Both the position numbers and the translations under genes were made by a program. A stretch of 64,000 nt of DNA from Austropuccinia psidii (lineage: Eukaryota; Basidiomycota; Pucciniomycetes; Pucciniales; Sphaerophragmiaceae): assembly GCA_023105745.1 (NCBI GenBank), contig JALGQZ010000002.1:48458497-48522496 (forward strand), given 5' to 3'. The notes under the pieces are model-generated. The model was not told the origin of the DNA, ran no database searches, and saw nothing but the letters and a program-made list of their open reading frames with translations. Below, piece after piece: positions 13,066 to 25,260 of the stretch (position 1 is the stretch's first letter; every line of letters starts with the position of its first letter).

Positions 13066-15058
13066 GTTACTTACTCATTGGTGACTTGGGTTATTCATCC
13101 AAGCTACCAGTTCTAACAAATTCAAGGAATAGAAGTTATAAAAATTGAAATAAATTAGAAAATACAAGTAATTTTGTGAACCAAGATGATTTATAGCATC
13201 TTATCTCATTTAGGGCAGTGATTTAGAATGGTTTTGCAGAAAGTTCTTGGTATATTAAAGAATTAATCTAAATTCTTAATTTTACTGCAAAATCTCTTTC
13301 CACTACAAATCAATAAGCGGGAAATTTCTTGTATGGTTTTAAATGAAATATTAAATTAGAATTGGGGGATCTTATCAGATTTTTGAATAAACATCCTTTG
13401 TAGTGAGGGTGAATATATTCAAGTATTAAAATGAATCAATATTAATTTATTCAGTTGAATTAATATGATTAGAAAAATACTAAGTTCAAATTATTCTTAC
13501 ATGATAAGTAGTATTTTTTCAACTATTACTTTATTTTTAGCTATTAGATGCTTATAATACACATGATTCATATATAAAATATCTGTAGTGAGATAAATAA
13601 ATAGAGAATACTGGTTCAAAAAAGAATATTCTGGGTCATTATTAATTTTAGGGATTGAAATGAATATTAAACTTCAATAAAAAATGAATAATAATAAGAA
13701 AGGTTAAAAATATGAGAAGAATATTTTGAAAAATTTCTTAAAATACCATGTGAAAGCTGTTATAATTACTTAAAGAATTTAAGAATTTAATTCCCACAAT
13801 TTCCTTTTGAAGTAAATAATTATTAACTGATATAATACATTTCTGAAATGTAAATTTGATTAAAGTCTGGTAGTATTCTCTCTTTTCCTTCCAATTATTC
13901 TCAAATAAATTCAATTTCAAAATCTTGGGGTTGTTATTAAATTCGCATAAATACATTTTTAGAATTTAACTGTTCTAATTTATTCACATGAGTTCTTTCA
14001 GTAAATAAAATTTCTTTTGTGAATGGGGTCATTTAAGGATGAAATAAAATCATTTTGAAGTATTCTGATGAGATTTTATGAATTCATTGTACAAGTATTC
14101 TATAATATTCAAATCATTGAGTTTTCTAATATTTCAAGGGGGAAATAATTAAATAAAGCTATTGTAATGTCTTTTTAGAGTGATCAAGGGGATAGTATAG
14201 AAAAAATTTACAGTATTTGTATTTCTCATTAAATTATGTAAATGTCCAAAATATGATGGTTGAAAATAGTGGAGATGAATTTCTAAGAAATATATACAGC
14301 TAATTATTTAATATTTATGAGCAAATTTGTTGATTCAGGGCTTTTCTGAGAACTACATCCATTAAGGGAAACTTATGTGTGTTGAATCAACTTCATTTTT
14401 TTGATGATAATTTTCCTATCTATCCTGTAGAACTGCAATAGCCAGGCAATTGGTGGATTATTTAATAAGATTTTTTATTTCATTTTCATTCACTATCCTT
14501 CATCATTGTATTACGAGGACAGGAATTTTCAGTAACCTACAATACCACATGAATTTCAATTAAAAAAAGGCATTTCAAAAGAATAATACTAAAATATAAA
14601 ATGAATAATTCAATCTAATGTGAAAAATTTTCAAGTAATAAATCATACTAGTAGATAAAGAATAGATATGAGGAATATATTAATAATGATGGACCCTTAT
14701 ACAAAAGCAAGCCATTATTCCATCCTCCCAAATTATTTACCTGTGAATGAGAAGATAGAAAAAAGTTCATAATTGAATCTAACTGAGTAATAAAAATTAT
14801 TTGAAAAAAATAACAATAAACCCTCAGTTTCTTGACATTAGAGGATATTTATAAATAACAGTAGATTTTTCTGATTAATTTTTCATGAAAATATTGATTT
14901 GTTTATTTTTTTTCTTATATTCCACTCATCATTGTAATCATTGTCCAAACCTACTTGCCTTTATCTCCTCCTCATTTTCTCTTTTTCTTTGTTCTCATTC
15001 ATCAGAAATACATTGAGCAGTTTGTATCATTTTAATCAGTGGAGTTAAAGAAAGTTCA
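13066..15058. other. AT-rich spacer between LTR-B1 and LTR-A2
   Basis: No supported gene or recognised repeat. Open stretches such as 13738-13956 on the minus strand are short and carry no motif. Confidence 0.55.
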
Positions 15059-15063
15059 TGCTA

Positions 15064-17047
15064 TGTGAACCTTTGAGATATGACCACATACCCAAGAAGG
15101 TCACAAGAAATATTTAAAATAATTATACATTAAAAATAATTACCTTAAAACTACAAAAATGCCATAAATTGGCATAAAGCTTGGTTTAACTTAAAAACCA
15201 ATGAATAAACATGTGGAATAAATTATACCATTGGATTCCCCATGGTAAAATACACATATACCATTTTTATGGCATATCTGTAAAGTCAATATTTAATGAG
15301 TTATAAGTAATAATGCCTTATAAAAAAAATAAATCCTGAATTATTTAAAATACCAATGAAACAACATGTAAAATAAATGGTACCATTGGGTTCTCCATAA
15401 AAATCCACATATAAAACAATTAAGAAGCTAAGCTTCAAAATCAATACTTAAGGAATTAACCTGAATATATGCACTTTTTTGGTCAATGCATATATTCAAG
15501 GATTTTAGCTAATATCTCTTGAATTATGCATGATAGAGTGATGAACCAAAAATAAAGTCATCACATAATTACTGTAGGAATACAGAAATGAAGTTTATTT
15601 CACAAGTTATAGACAAGGTTAAAACCTGTAAGGAATTATTGATTAAAATCAACAGAGCTGTTGACCACTTTGTTGTGAAAGTGGTCCAAGCTTAAAAAAA
15701 AGTAGACAGTTGGATTCTACTAGTTCATTCGTGAAGAATGATGTTTTTTTTTATTATAATATTCAAGGTATAACCCCTTGAAATCATAGTTTGAAGTTTA
15801 AAATATTAAATTTCAACAGAAAAGATGAGTTACAAGAAAAATCATCAAAAATATAGTTTTAATTATGTAATGAGATTCTCTTGAAAGCATAATAAGGTTA
15901 TGAAAAGCTATTAGAATTCACTCTCTGAATTTCTGTAGCATGCAAAACTTAAAAGTTATTAAGGATCAAAGTTTGAGCTTAATTTGATCATTTATGATCA
16001 CTCACTGTAACCTTAAATTAAGTTTAACAGTCACATGAGTGATAAAACTGGTGAATACTATTAGTTTATTATTAAAACTAAAAAAATCCACGAAATTTGG
16101 GGTTCTGCCAAGCCTTGACATCATCAAAACTTAGAGTTATAGTGATAACTCTAAATAATGGTGTAATAATGAGATAAGATGGTTTGATCATGATGTAATC
16201 ATCACCAAACCTTAAAATATTGATCAATTCCAGTGGATATGATTAGTGAATGTCTACTAGAAGCCTGTTGGACTCTAGGAGGAAGGAATTCAATATAAAT
16301 AGAGCTCTTTTTACTCTATTTCCTCCTCAGACGCATACAAAACATTAAATCATTAAATAAAAAGGTAATTTCTTTATTCTTTATATATAAAAATTTTATA
16401 TTATTAAAGATCAAATATAATATTATAATAATCTTTATCTTTGACGTGATTATTGCAATTATTCAATTGTTCTGTTTAAATTTCTCTTAAAAACCTCAAT
16501 TCCAGGTAAAACCAAGAAAATTTGTAATTTCTCTTAAATTTTATTGTAACTACAATTTAAATAAGTTGTAATTACATTTCTAGGCATAAAATTATTCAAA
16601 ATTATTATATTAAGCATTAAAAGTAGGTTATTTCTCTTATTATAATAATTTTTCTCTATTATTACTTTTAATAATTCTATAATTGATATAAATAGTATTT
16701 ATATTAATTTATAACTTTAATATTGGTAATATTATTGTTATTAATTGTTTTTTATCTATAAAAAACAATTTTTTTATGCCTTTATTATTTTTTGGTAACA
16801 ATAATAAAGTGCTTTTAAATATATTAATTATCTTATATTAATATATTTATTTTATATATATTATTTTTATAATATAAATTACATTATTATATTTATTCAA
16901 TAATATAATTATTTTATGCCATAATTATAATAATTCTTTATTATTATAATTATTTTTATCTTATTTATTTCATTTATAAGGACATTCATAGTACAATAAG
17001 TAAAATATTAGTAATTTTTACTTATTGTTTCATAGTCAAACCTTACA
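15064..17047 (+). mobile_element. Solo LTR, family LTR-A copy 2
   Basis: This is a 1,984-bp LTR that starts TGTGAACC and ends CCTTACA. It is flanked by a perfect 5-bp TSD, TGCTA, at 15059-15063 and 17048-17052. It is collinear with copies 1 and 3 and in the same orientation, and carries the same TATA box (16294-16302) and stem-loops. It is slightly longer than copy 1 because of small AT-rich insertions, for example near 15125 and 16890-16950. Its TSD differs from that of copy 1, so copies 1 and 2 are independent insertions and not the two ends of one element. Confidence 0.93.
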
Positions 17048-17052
17048 TGCTA

Positions 17053-18600
17053 TCATTAATGTTATTAATATATGATAAGTATCTTCTGTTTGTTCCAAAA
17101 CTATATGTTAACAATAAAAATTGACTAATTCAAGGCTTCACAGGATTTTGTTAAGCTTCTTCTGAAGCTCCTACCTCCTGGATTGTATCATTGTTATTTT
17201 GCTCAATAAAGCTATTTTTATGTTCCCTAATGGGCAAGCATTGTAATTTCAGTCACTCAAATCCCCCTCAGGCCTTGTTATTCTGCGTTGTTCTTCATTT
17301 ATATCATTTCTATTCTCAATGCGTGATTGAGAAAAATTACCAGATTCCATCTTACTTGCATTGATTAAAAAATCATTGAAATATAATTGATTTATAATTT
17401 CATATACCTAAACACCTTCTTTTTGTCAGAGTATATTGCAATTTTAGTAATGAATTACATACCTCACTCATCATATGATGGTATTCTAACTTGCTAGAAC
17501 AACCACCCTCCTATGGAAGCAAAGGCTCTTTCAATAATTTAGATTTTTTCAAAAAATTAATATTAATATGATAGATCAACTTGAGATAAATTACTCTGTA
17601 GGTGCTTATTAAATCTTTGTATCACCAGTCAAAATCTTCTAAGGTGAAATTTTTCAATAAAATAATTGTTCTTGTGATTTCTATTATTTTTAAAGTATCT
17701 TTACCACGGGAAAAAACTGTTCAAGTACCATCCAAGTTTTCAAAATGCAGTTAAAAATAGCTTATGATATCTAGTAATTCGTTAATACTTTCCTCTATTC
17801 AAAAAATCTGGTTTTGTGATTCTTCTGGCTTTCCTGAAAAACTCGTTGAATTTTGGCATATTGAAATTGCTGTGCCTCATCATTGAGATGTTGATTGATT
17901 CCCTTTTTTTTCTTAAGATTTTTCTCATTCTCTACTTGTTTTCAAGGTAATTGTGCTTAGTTGTGCGTATATACTGCGTCTTTTGCTGGAAGCTTGACTG
18001 GGTGTTTCTTTTACACTATGGGGAGTCTGACTGACTCCCCATAATCAAGGTGTCAGTTTCATTGGGATGGGTTGAGATGAATGTTGGAGAATTTGATATA
18101 TTTTCACTTTCCTCTTCACCATTAAACAATCTTTCCTGACATCCATATGTTGATAATTACGAATCAGGAGCTGCATTTGCCATTGAAACAATAAATTAAT
18201 GGTTGTAATACACTTTTACTCCATTTTTTTTTAAAATTTATCTGCTTGAGTTGTTAGTAGTAACCAAAAATATGTTGAACTAAAATCAAATTAAATTTAA
18301 CATCAAAAATAAGTAAAAATAATTTCAAAATAACTCCAAAACAAGGCTCAAAATCTAACCTTAAACCGGGCTTAAAAATGATTCTCACTCTCCCTAATAC
18401 TGGAATTGAATGGAGCGAGATGAAAAAAATTGCGCGGATCCCACATGGAAAATGAGTCACAACTTATAAATCCATAACCCTAACCACAAAAGGAGATAGT
18501 GCGGAATTTGACTTACTGCACAATCCACTTTAAAAATAATGACAGCTTCCTTTGGCGAATCACGTCACCATCGTTAATTTTAAGGATATCTTGAAAAGTG
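17053..18600. other. Upstream flank of the capping-protein gene
   Basis: Base composition shifts here from AT-rich repeat DNA toward a more balanced, CpG-containing sequence. No gene is supported, and the open frames on the minus strand at 18254-18460 and 18513-18716 are compositional (the second is a shadow of exon 1). The last few hundred bases probably hold the capping-protein promoter and 5' UTR. I see no convincing TATA box. An 11-bp perfect hairpin lies at 18017-18043. Confidence 0.5.
18017..18043. repeat. Perfect 11-bp hairpin upstream of the gene
   Basis: The arms TATGGGGAGTC / GACTCCCCATA are separated by the 5-nt loop TGACT. It lies about 560 bp upstream of the capping-protein start codon. 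It could be a palindromic regulatory site or the relic of a small inverted-repeat element. Confidence 0.75.
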
Positions 18601-20101
18601 ATGGAACCAACTTTAGAAGAGAAGCTGGCAGTTGCGTCAGAGTTAATTTTGCAGGCTCCCCCAGGTGAAGTGAACGATGTTTTTAATGTTGGCAATCGAT
18701 AACTTGCTTCGTCCATTTATGTGTTCTTTTTACTGTTATCTCCAAGACCAGGTAGCTGATAGGCTGATAATCCACGCTTAACTCTTGTTTAGGATGTTCG
18801 TCCCATCGTCGGGGATGATAGTGAAATTGAGCAAGGTCTCTTGCCTGCATTGACTCAGTACAACATTGAACAATTCACTTTAGTTGAGCTTCCAAACGCC
18901 AAGATGCCTGTGAGTAAGCATTCATCCTTGCTAATATGCTTTTTAATTAGTTTCACCACAGTTTGCCACACAGAATATTCATCTAGAAATTGCTTTGTTT
19001 TTACCTCAAATCACAGGCCATGATTTGCCCTGGCGCACGAGTTGAACTGTCTTCCAATGAAACTCGCTATCTGGATCCTCGTTCTTCTCAAACTTTTGTG
19101 TTTGACCATCTTCGTCTTTGCGCTATGGACGTACTACCTTTTACCCCTGAAAATGAAGAAATTGAAAAAATCCGATTGGAACTCGATGCCGAGGCAGAAC
19201 AGTACGTGCAGGACCACTTTCATGGAGGTATATGGAGCGTTTTTTCTCAAAATAAAACGCCTCCCGAAAGCTTAACGCAACCCAAAGCTGAAAAGCAAAT
19301 TGAGCTGTCTGAGTCAAACACCAATCCAAGCGCTGAGGCAACAGAAACAGGAGCTGGGAACATGTCACCAGGCGAAAATGAAACTGAAGAAAACCTGGAG
19401 GTTGCAATTGATTCAAAATCTACCGCTGAAACCGTTACAAACGATGAATGTATGAATAAAGAGGAGGTGCTTAACAAACCTGCCGAAGAAAATAACATTC
19501 TGGACTCCTCTACAGCCAAATTTCAGCTTTACATTGTCGGAAGCAAGTATAACCCTGGAAACTATTGGTGTGTCTTAATGCTTTAGCGAATGTTGAGATT
19601 CTGCCTCTTAACCTAGCTAAAGTGTGTATTTGCTTCCGGCTTTAACTTACTTTCTCAGGACTGGCCGGTGGCGGAGCGTTTATGAAATTGATATGTCGAC
19701 TGCTAAAATTGAAGGTCACATAAATGTGAATGTGCACTACTATGAGCAGGGAAACGTGCGTTAGAGTGTTTTTACTTCTCCGTCTTTCGTCTCAAATCCC
19801 TTTTAGCTTGTCATTTCATCCAATAAGGCTTGACTTACGAAATAAATTTCTTTTCCCTTAGGTTCAATTGGCAACACAGCACCAGCCGTCAATTGACCTG
19901 ATATCAGCCCCAGCAAATGCCGCTCAAGTGATGAAAGCTATTCAACAGACAGAATCTACATTTCAAAATGGGTTGAATGCGGCCTATTTAAATCTTGGTG
20001 ATAATACCTTTAAACAGCTCAGGCGTGCTTTACCAGTTACAAAACAAAAAGCCAATTGGAACAATATGAGAAGCAAAATTGTTTTCAATGACGAGAATTA
20101 A
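18601..20101 (+). CDS. F-actin capping protein alpha subunit, five exons
   Basis: This encodes the alpha subunit of the heterodimeric CapZ/Cap1-Cap2 complex, which binds the barbed ends of actin filaments in the cytoplasm and blocks subunit exchange. I infer exons 18601-18687, 18793-18909, 19017-19567, 19659-19755 and 19862-20101. All four introns are GT-AG (about 91-107 bp) and the exons join into a 363-residue frame ending in TAA. Family landmarks are an N-terminal helix with QAPPGEVNDVFNDVRPI, the block QYNIEQFTLVELP (residues about 53-65), YLDPRSSQTFVFDHLR (86-101), NPGNYWTGRWRS (247-258), NVHYYEQGNVQLA and the C-terminal LRRALPVTKQKANWN. The family is usually 265-290 residues. The excess is an acidic, Ser/Thr/Glu-rich, low-complexity insertion at about 145-236. 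Start choice: this ATG opens the conserved N-terminal helix. The gene is intact, GC-richer than its surroundings and the only supported host gene here. Confidence 0.95.
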
Positions 20102-20840
20102 GAAGCAAGTGCTGCTTGAAGCATTTTGATTCCATCTCTTATTGGATTGTTTCTTATCTCGCCAAATGTTCCTCTAGTTTCCTTAAATAGTTACGTTATG
20201 GTTGACAAAATTGAGCGGATTTGTTGCCCCGGTTAGCTCATGGACGCTCATGTACATCCATTCTCAAAGCAAACAAGTTGTGCTTTTAATTTAATTCGTG
20301 AACAACTGACATGAGCGGACCCTGACATAATTGAACAGTAAAAATAAGGCTTCTTCTGTTAAAGTGTGTTTCATGCAGGCGAGATAAGAATTAGAAATCA
20401 GCTCTGAAATACCTTTTCAACCTTGAATTCTAGAAAACCAGCCGTAGGACTAGTGCGTTTCAGTCGGTTGAGCTTTTTCTTTTTGATTCTACGTCCCAGA
20501 GATGTCATTTCGGTCAAACTGGAGTATTCAGCTGTACCCTGAATAGTCCGGACTACCACAAGTACGGACCTTCGTGAATTCCAATTCAGTCCAGAATTAG
20601 GGTTGACCGTGGTTCATCCACGGGGCATGCAAAAACAAAGGAAAACCCCCTGGTGCATGCACTTTCTGACATGTGGCATTTGTAAGACAGCGATGACATG
20701 TTATGAGTTGTAATTGGAAGTTTCATATTTTAATGAAAGAGTCTGAAAAAAATATGTTTTACACAATACTGGCCCACCAAGAGCTTTTCCCTCAATTTTT
20801 TTTTGATTACTGCATTACTTCACAACTTATTTCAAATCTT
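20102..20840. other. 3' flank of the capping-protein gene
   Basis: This is still GC-richer and CpG-containing as far as about 20650, with several small hairpins (for example CCGTGG / CCACGG near 20610). It probably includes the 3' UTR. No clear polyadenylation signal or second gene was recognised. From about 20650 it grades into hAT transposon sequence, but I could not identify the hAT terminal inverted repeat. Confidence 0.45.
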
Positions 20841-21810
20841 GATAAACCCCATTATGTCAATTGGAGCCATCTGGGTCAAACCCAAAAAATTACATGGAAG
20901 CTGCTGGACAGGATTCATGATGTCTGAAAAGTGTGGAACTGTTTCAAACAGACATATGGCCAAATGTGGCTTCTGTAATATCCCTTTTAACAATTCCAAA
21001 CCCAACATCCCCTTCATTCATATTAAAGATAGTTGTACTAAAATCCTCACTGAAAAAAGGTTGTTTTACATCAAACGTAAATTTGAAAGGATGATTTCAA
21101 AGAGGGGGAATTGAAAAAGTTGCTTACCAATAGTTTAATTCCATGAAAGTGCTCAGCTGAACCTGGAACAGTATCAATGTATTTCACACCAATATCCAAA
21201 GAGAATACTGAAGCCCTTCATGAACTTCTCTCTCAAAGAAATGATTGAATCCAAAATTACTTGGTATTTCTTGCATAATGTAAATTTAAAAGAATATCAG
21301 CTACAATTGCCTCATTCAGCATTCACTGTACCCACTAATCAACACATGAGTGAGAAAACACTTATAGTCCTCCATGGCAAGGAGGAGTTAGAAAAACTTC
21401 AAAATCTTAGCCATCAAGCCAATATTACCCTTTCACTTGATGGCTGGAATGATAGCTCAGAAAACAGAATTTATGGCATGTTACTTCTGTGTAGGGGGAC
21501 ACACAAAGTTTTTCCTAGATATTCTTCACTTGCACCAAAAATGGCACATCACAGAATATTTTAGGTGTTGTTAAACAGAGTTTCACTACAAAATATTTTC
21601 AACTAAAAAGAATCATATTGATTGTAACTTAATCCCAATCAGTTATGATTCAATTTTGAAGAAGATATTTTATTCTTATTGAAGATAAAAACAATTAATA
21701 CCAAATAGATTTTTGTAATTCAGAGTTAAGCAGGAATTTCCACATGTAACTAGTGTGAGATGTTGTTTGCATGGATTTGAACTTATGGCCAGAGACATTC
21801 TGTCACATCC
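20841..21810 (+). pseudogene. hAT transposase, N-terminal half (broken)
   Basis: This is the first half of an hAT-superfamily transposase remnant. It has a BED-type zinc finger (CGFC from 20964, then His at 21018 and Cys at 21033, spacing H-x4-C) and a downstream block with SLDGWNDSSENRIYG (Asp codon 21439-21441), typical of the start of the hAT catalytic domain. Close to the break it has a CLHGFELMARDILSHP-like block in which a Cys-x-H/N-L motif is usual. There are frameshifts between the blocks near 21114 and 21564, so it cannot encode a working protein. The frame stops abruptly at 21810, where the gypsy LTR begins, and resumes at 30636 after the retroelement. An intact hAT transposase would bind the element ends and carry out DDE-type cut-and-paste transposition. 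Confidence 0.85.
21806..21810. repeat. Target-site duplication (left) of the gypsy element
   Basis: catcc here matches aatcc at 30636-30640 with one mismatch. Deleting the element plus one copy puts the two hAT halves back in the same reading frame, which independently confirms the boundary. Confidence 0.82.
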
Positions 21811-22555
21811 TGTCACAGCCATAATCAGGGGAAAATGGTATGAGGTCCTATCTTTAATCATACCAACCAGACTAGAAAATAAGTAGCACAAATCCACATT
21901 CATCTTCAGCAACTTTATTAAAGAGCTCAATACAGTCTGGAATCCCCAATATAGCATTGTATTATTCTCATAGGCTGTGCTCACTCAATACAGCCTTGGA
22001 TTCATCAAACTGGGACTGTATGAGCACCAAATCCCACCACATCCCCTGTGCAGACCTTGGGGATCAATACAGAGCCTGTATTATCCAAAATCAATGCAAT
22101 AAATGATTACTCTGAAGAAAACTCACTCTTTGGATCAGGGCTGGTGAATTCTCACATATACCAGCCCCCCTTTTCCCCAGTTAATTAATATATTTGATTT
22201 ATTATTTGATAAATACTCTTATTTCTTATTTCTTAATATTTTATTTATTGGTATTAAGTTGGTCTTTGAATTTCTTCACCTGTTCAGTATAGTTGTGGTG
22301 GCCATATCCTTATTAACCCTTCTCTTTCTTTCTGATGGGTTGAAAAAGTGGACTTGGACTTGTTTGTGGTTGGCTCTTTTATTCTTTAATCTTATTCTTT
22401 GTTGTTGCTTCTTTTCTTATATTTTTTTCATTAGAAATATGATTTTTATTTCACTCTTAAGTGTAATATTTATCTTATCCCACTTGAGACCTCCATAAGT
22501 GAGTTCCAGCTTACTGAGTGCCAGGCCCTCTTCACTTAGAAGAGCCCCTGTGACA
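21811..22555 (+). repeat. 5' LTR of the gypsy chromovirus
   Basis: It starts TGTCACAGCC and ends TGTGACA. It is collinear with 29945-30635 but visibly diverged from it, with many substitutions in the first 150 bases, so the insertion is old. Near its 3' end it contains a T-rich open stretch (22259-22498) that would encode a hydrophobic peptide. The matching stretch of the 3' LTR is open too. Confidence 0.88.
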
Positions 22556-23295
22556 TTATGTTAATTCACTCATAATTTCTTCTTTCTTAGTTAATTATTT
22601 TCATTAAATAATTCACTAATCCATCAATTATTATATTCTTATGATTCTTATGATTTTCTGATATTCTCATCAATTTTCATCTCATTCATTTCATGCATAT
22701 GAAAATTGACCTTTTTCTCATTTCTCAATTCCTTCTGACCATTTCATTCTATTTATATAATTATTAATCAAAATTCAATTTTTCTTTGTTTGATATTCAG
22801 GTCTTATCAGGTTTTAATTTTCTTGGTGAATTGAGTGGGATTAATCAGGATAATTGATTAAGTGTTTTCAGGATTTTATTGAGTTGACTTATTGATTGAT
22901 TGGTTAATTCTTCAATATCACTCATTAATATTCCAGAATTTGTTTTATTGACTGATTTGATTTTTAATTATAAAGATATTCAAATGATTACTGAAGATAT
23001 TGATGTAATTATTAAATTCCTCAAGACCATGAATTTGATTTTGAAGACATTTATCAATTTATTGATTGATTGAATTCTCCAAGACTCTATTGATATTTGA
23101 TTTTTATTGGATTTGATTTTTACTGGATGGATTTAATTATTAATTGTAATTTGATTTTATATTATTAAAGATATTGATTTTACCACAAGCTCACATCAAG
23201 ATTATCATCTTGTTTGATTTTCTCAAGCCCTATTATTTTATTCTCAAAGTATAAGCAAGTTTTTTTATCTATAATTATTAAGTAATACCTTTTCA
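22556..23295 (+). other. Untranslated leader of the gypsy element
   Basis: This AT-rich spacer lies between the 5' LTR and the first gag-like frame and is full of attgattgatt-type repeats. No gene or primer-binding site is recognisable. Its position matches a retrotransposon 5' leader. Confidence 0.6.
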
Positions 23296-24560
23296 GAATA
23301 GTCCCCCAGCCAAGAATACAAGATCACAAAATAATCAAGCTGTTTTAACTCCTGCAGCAAGGGTCCCTCTTGACCACACACAATCAGTTCATTAACTGCA
23401 TGCAAATTTGGACAGAGGACTACCAATGGAAGGTGCAGAAATTTCAGAAGAGGCAGTATTAAGTCAAGAATATCAAGATCATTCTCTGGCTTATTGGGTG
23501 GCTACCCTGGCATTTCTAAAGAGCCTAGAAGCAGATTGGGGGAAGCTGAATATGAAGAGGGGGAGCAGTCTGAGGATACTGAATTGACAGGTGCCTCTTA
23601 AGCTCCTGAGGCCCCAAATATAGCCCCTTCTACTCAACCTTTTTCCTCTAAAGCTGATGGAGAAAGTGACTTAATTAATGGGACAGCTCACTCAAAAAGT
23701 TGTCCCTAGGGACAATTACAGAGCCCCATATTTCAAGGCTTCATCAATGAAGGCACCTGATTCTTTTGATTGTCCTCAAGGCCATAAACTGAGAGGATTT
23801 ATCCAATCCTGTAAATTAATTTCCCATAATTACCCAGAAGACTCCCTCTTGGAAAGAAGAAGGTTCTTTATTAATCTTCTTTTCTCACTGGTAGAGCTGG
23901 AAAATGGTTTGAGCCATGTATACCAAATATAACCAATGTAGACCCTTCCTACCTCATGAATAACTGGAAGTTGTTTGAATCCCAGTTATTCACTCTGCTT
24001 GGTAATCCCAATAAAGTCAGGAAAGCTGAAAAAGAGCTGGAAAATTTAAGGATGAAAGAAAGTGGTAATGTTATCTTGTACATTTCTGATTTCAGAAATT
24101 TAATTTCAAGAATTGGCGATTGGGGAGAAAGGGCTTATATTTAAGTTTATCAAAAAGGATTTGCATAAAGGCTATTGCATAAATTGGCTCTTCACCCTGA
24201 ATAATTTGATAACCTTCAAGAGATCATGGACATTACTCTGGAGTTAGATACCAGGTACCATGAGTGGCAGAAGGGAAAGGGTGTTAATCAATAAAATAAG
24301 TCTCCTGTAACTGGGTCAAATTAATTCAGGAATCCTCAAGACTCATCTTCCAAGAAGCCTCACCATGAGAAGAGCAAGAACAGGAAGAATTTTCAAGGCT
24401 CTAAGGATAAGCCTCATTCTGCTCTCCTTAATAGGGACAGTAAAGTAATTGGTTCTGAAAAGGAGAGGAGGATTAAAGAAAGCTTATGTACTTATTGTGG
24501 TGGAAAGAACACAATTTAAAAATGCTTCAAGAGGCCTCAAAATATGCCAGGGTCATTAAA
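23296..24560 (+). pseudogene. Gag of the gypsy chromovirus
   Basis: This is a capsid-like polyprotein remnant with several frame changes. Readable parts are a low-complexity N-terminal segment (from about 23296), a block beginning MGQLTQKVVPRDN and containing MKAPDSFDCPQGHKLRGFI (23678-23932), a retrotransposon-gag core block NNWKLFESQLFTLLGNPNK (23956-24144), a Lys-rich linker, and a zinc knuckle at about 24487-24525. The knuckle reads CTYCGG and ends in KC, but it has lost the His position and contains a stop, so nucleic-acid binding would be abolished. It is closely related in layout to gag proteins I remember from rust genomes, though this is unverified by search. Confidence 0.85.
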
Positions 24561-24659
24561 AGGCCTCCCTAGCAAGCAGGAAAAAATCTTGGTGGGAATC
24601 ATGTTTTGTTCAATGGTTCTCATGTGTTTCCTTCCAGAGCACAGTTGTGGACTATGAGT

Positions 24660-25260
24660 AGGAGTTTCAAGAAATATTTAAAATTTCTTAATTTCTCTTC
24701 TGTATCTGTCATTTCCTATAGTATTCTCATTTATTCTGGGCTATAAATTCCTTTCTTGCAAAATATTTTGTTCTCAAGAACTCATTGACTATCTAAGAAC
24801 TTCCTGAAAAGATTCCTCTTTTAATTTTGGATTCAAATGAATAAACTTCCTTGTTCATAACCCATTAGACCAAGTGGGTTTCTGAATTTACTTCTTTAAA
24901 AAGCTTTGAATGGGACTTTTTTATCATAGATTCCCCCAAGGGAGGAGAACTTACATTGGTATATGATTTCCTCTATCATTCTAATACCATTATTTATTGG
25001 AAAAATGGATTGATCACCTATGATTCTAATTATAAGGATTCCAGTGGTACCATTCCTCCTGCTAGTAATGACCTTGTAACTTCTGTAAACCATTTTTCTC
25101 TGGTTGGTGAACTTAAGAGACCTTCCCTTCCTTCTTCTGTCCATATTCCCCCATAATTCCTCCTGATTCATTACTTCAATCAGGAGATGAAGTCTTTGAG
25201 GAGATAAAAGATGTTTGAGAAGATGTTTTTATATATTGAATTCATATCTTTCAAGGGAAT
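24660..25260 (+). pseudogene. Retropepsin (aspartic protease) region, gypsy element
   Basis: This lies between gag and RT, where the protease is expected. A degenerate active-site neighbourhood (a LIYSG-like block near 24730-24750, with the catalytic Asp not preserved) is followed by a better kept stretch, YDFLYHSNTIIYWKNGLITY (from 24961), typical of the segment after the flap. Numerous stops are present. In an intact element the enzyme would cleave the Gag-Pol polyprotein. Confidence 0.6.

Noticed and set aside
8318..17052. LTR-A1 and LTR-A2 as the two LTRs of one 8.7-kb element
   Set aside because: Each has its own perfect and different target-site duplication, and the DNA between them contains another LTR family and no retroelement genes.
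18513..18716. 67-codon minus-strand frame opposite exon 1
   Set aside because: It is the complement of exon 1 of the capping-protein gene. The plus-strand reading gives the conserved N-terminal helix.
19141..19519. Two minus-strand frames (91 and 90 codons)
   Set aside because: They are shadows of exon 3. The plus strand encodes the conserved capping-protein domain and the acidic insertion.
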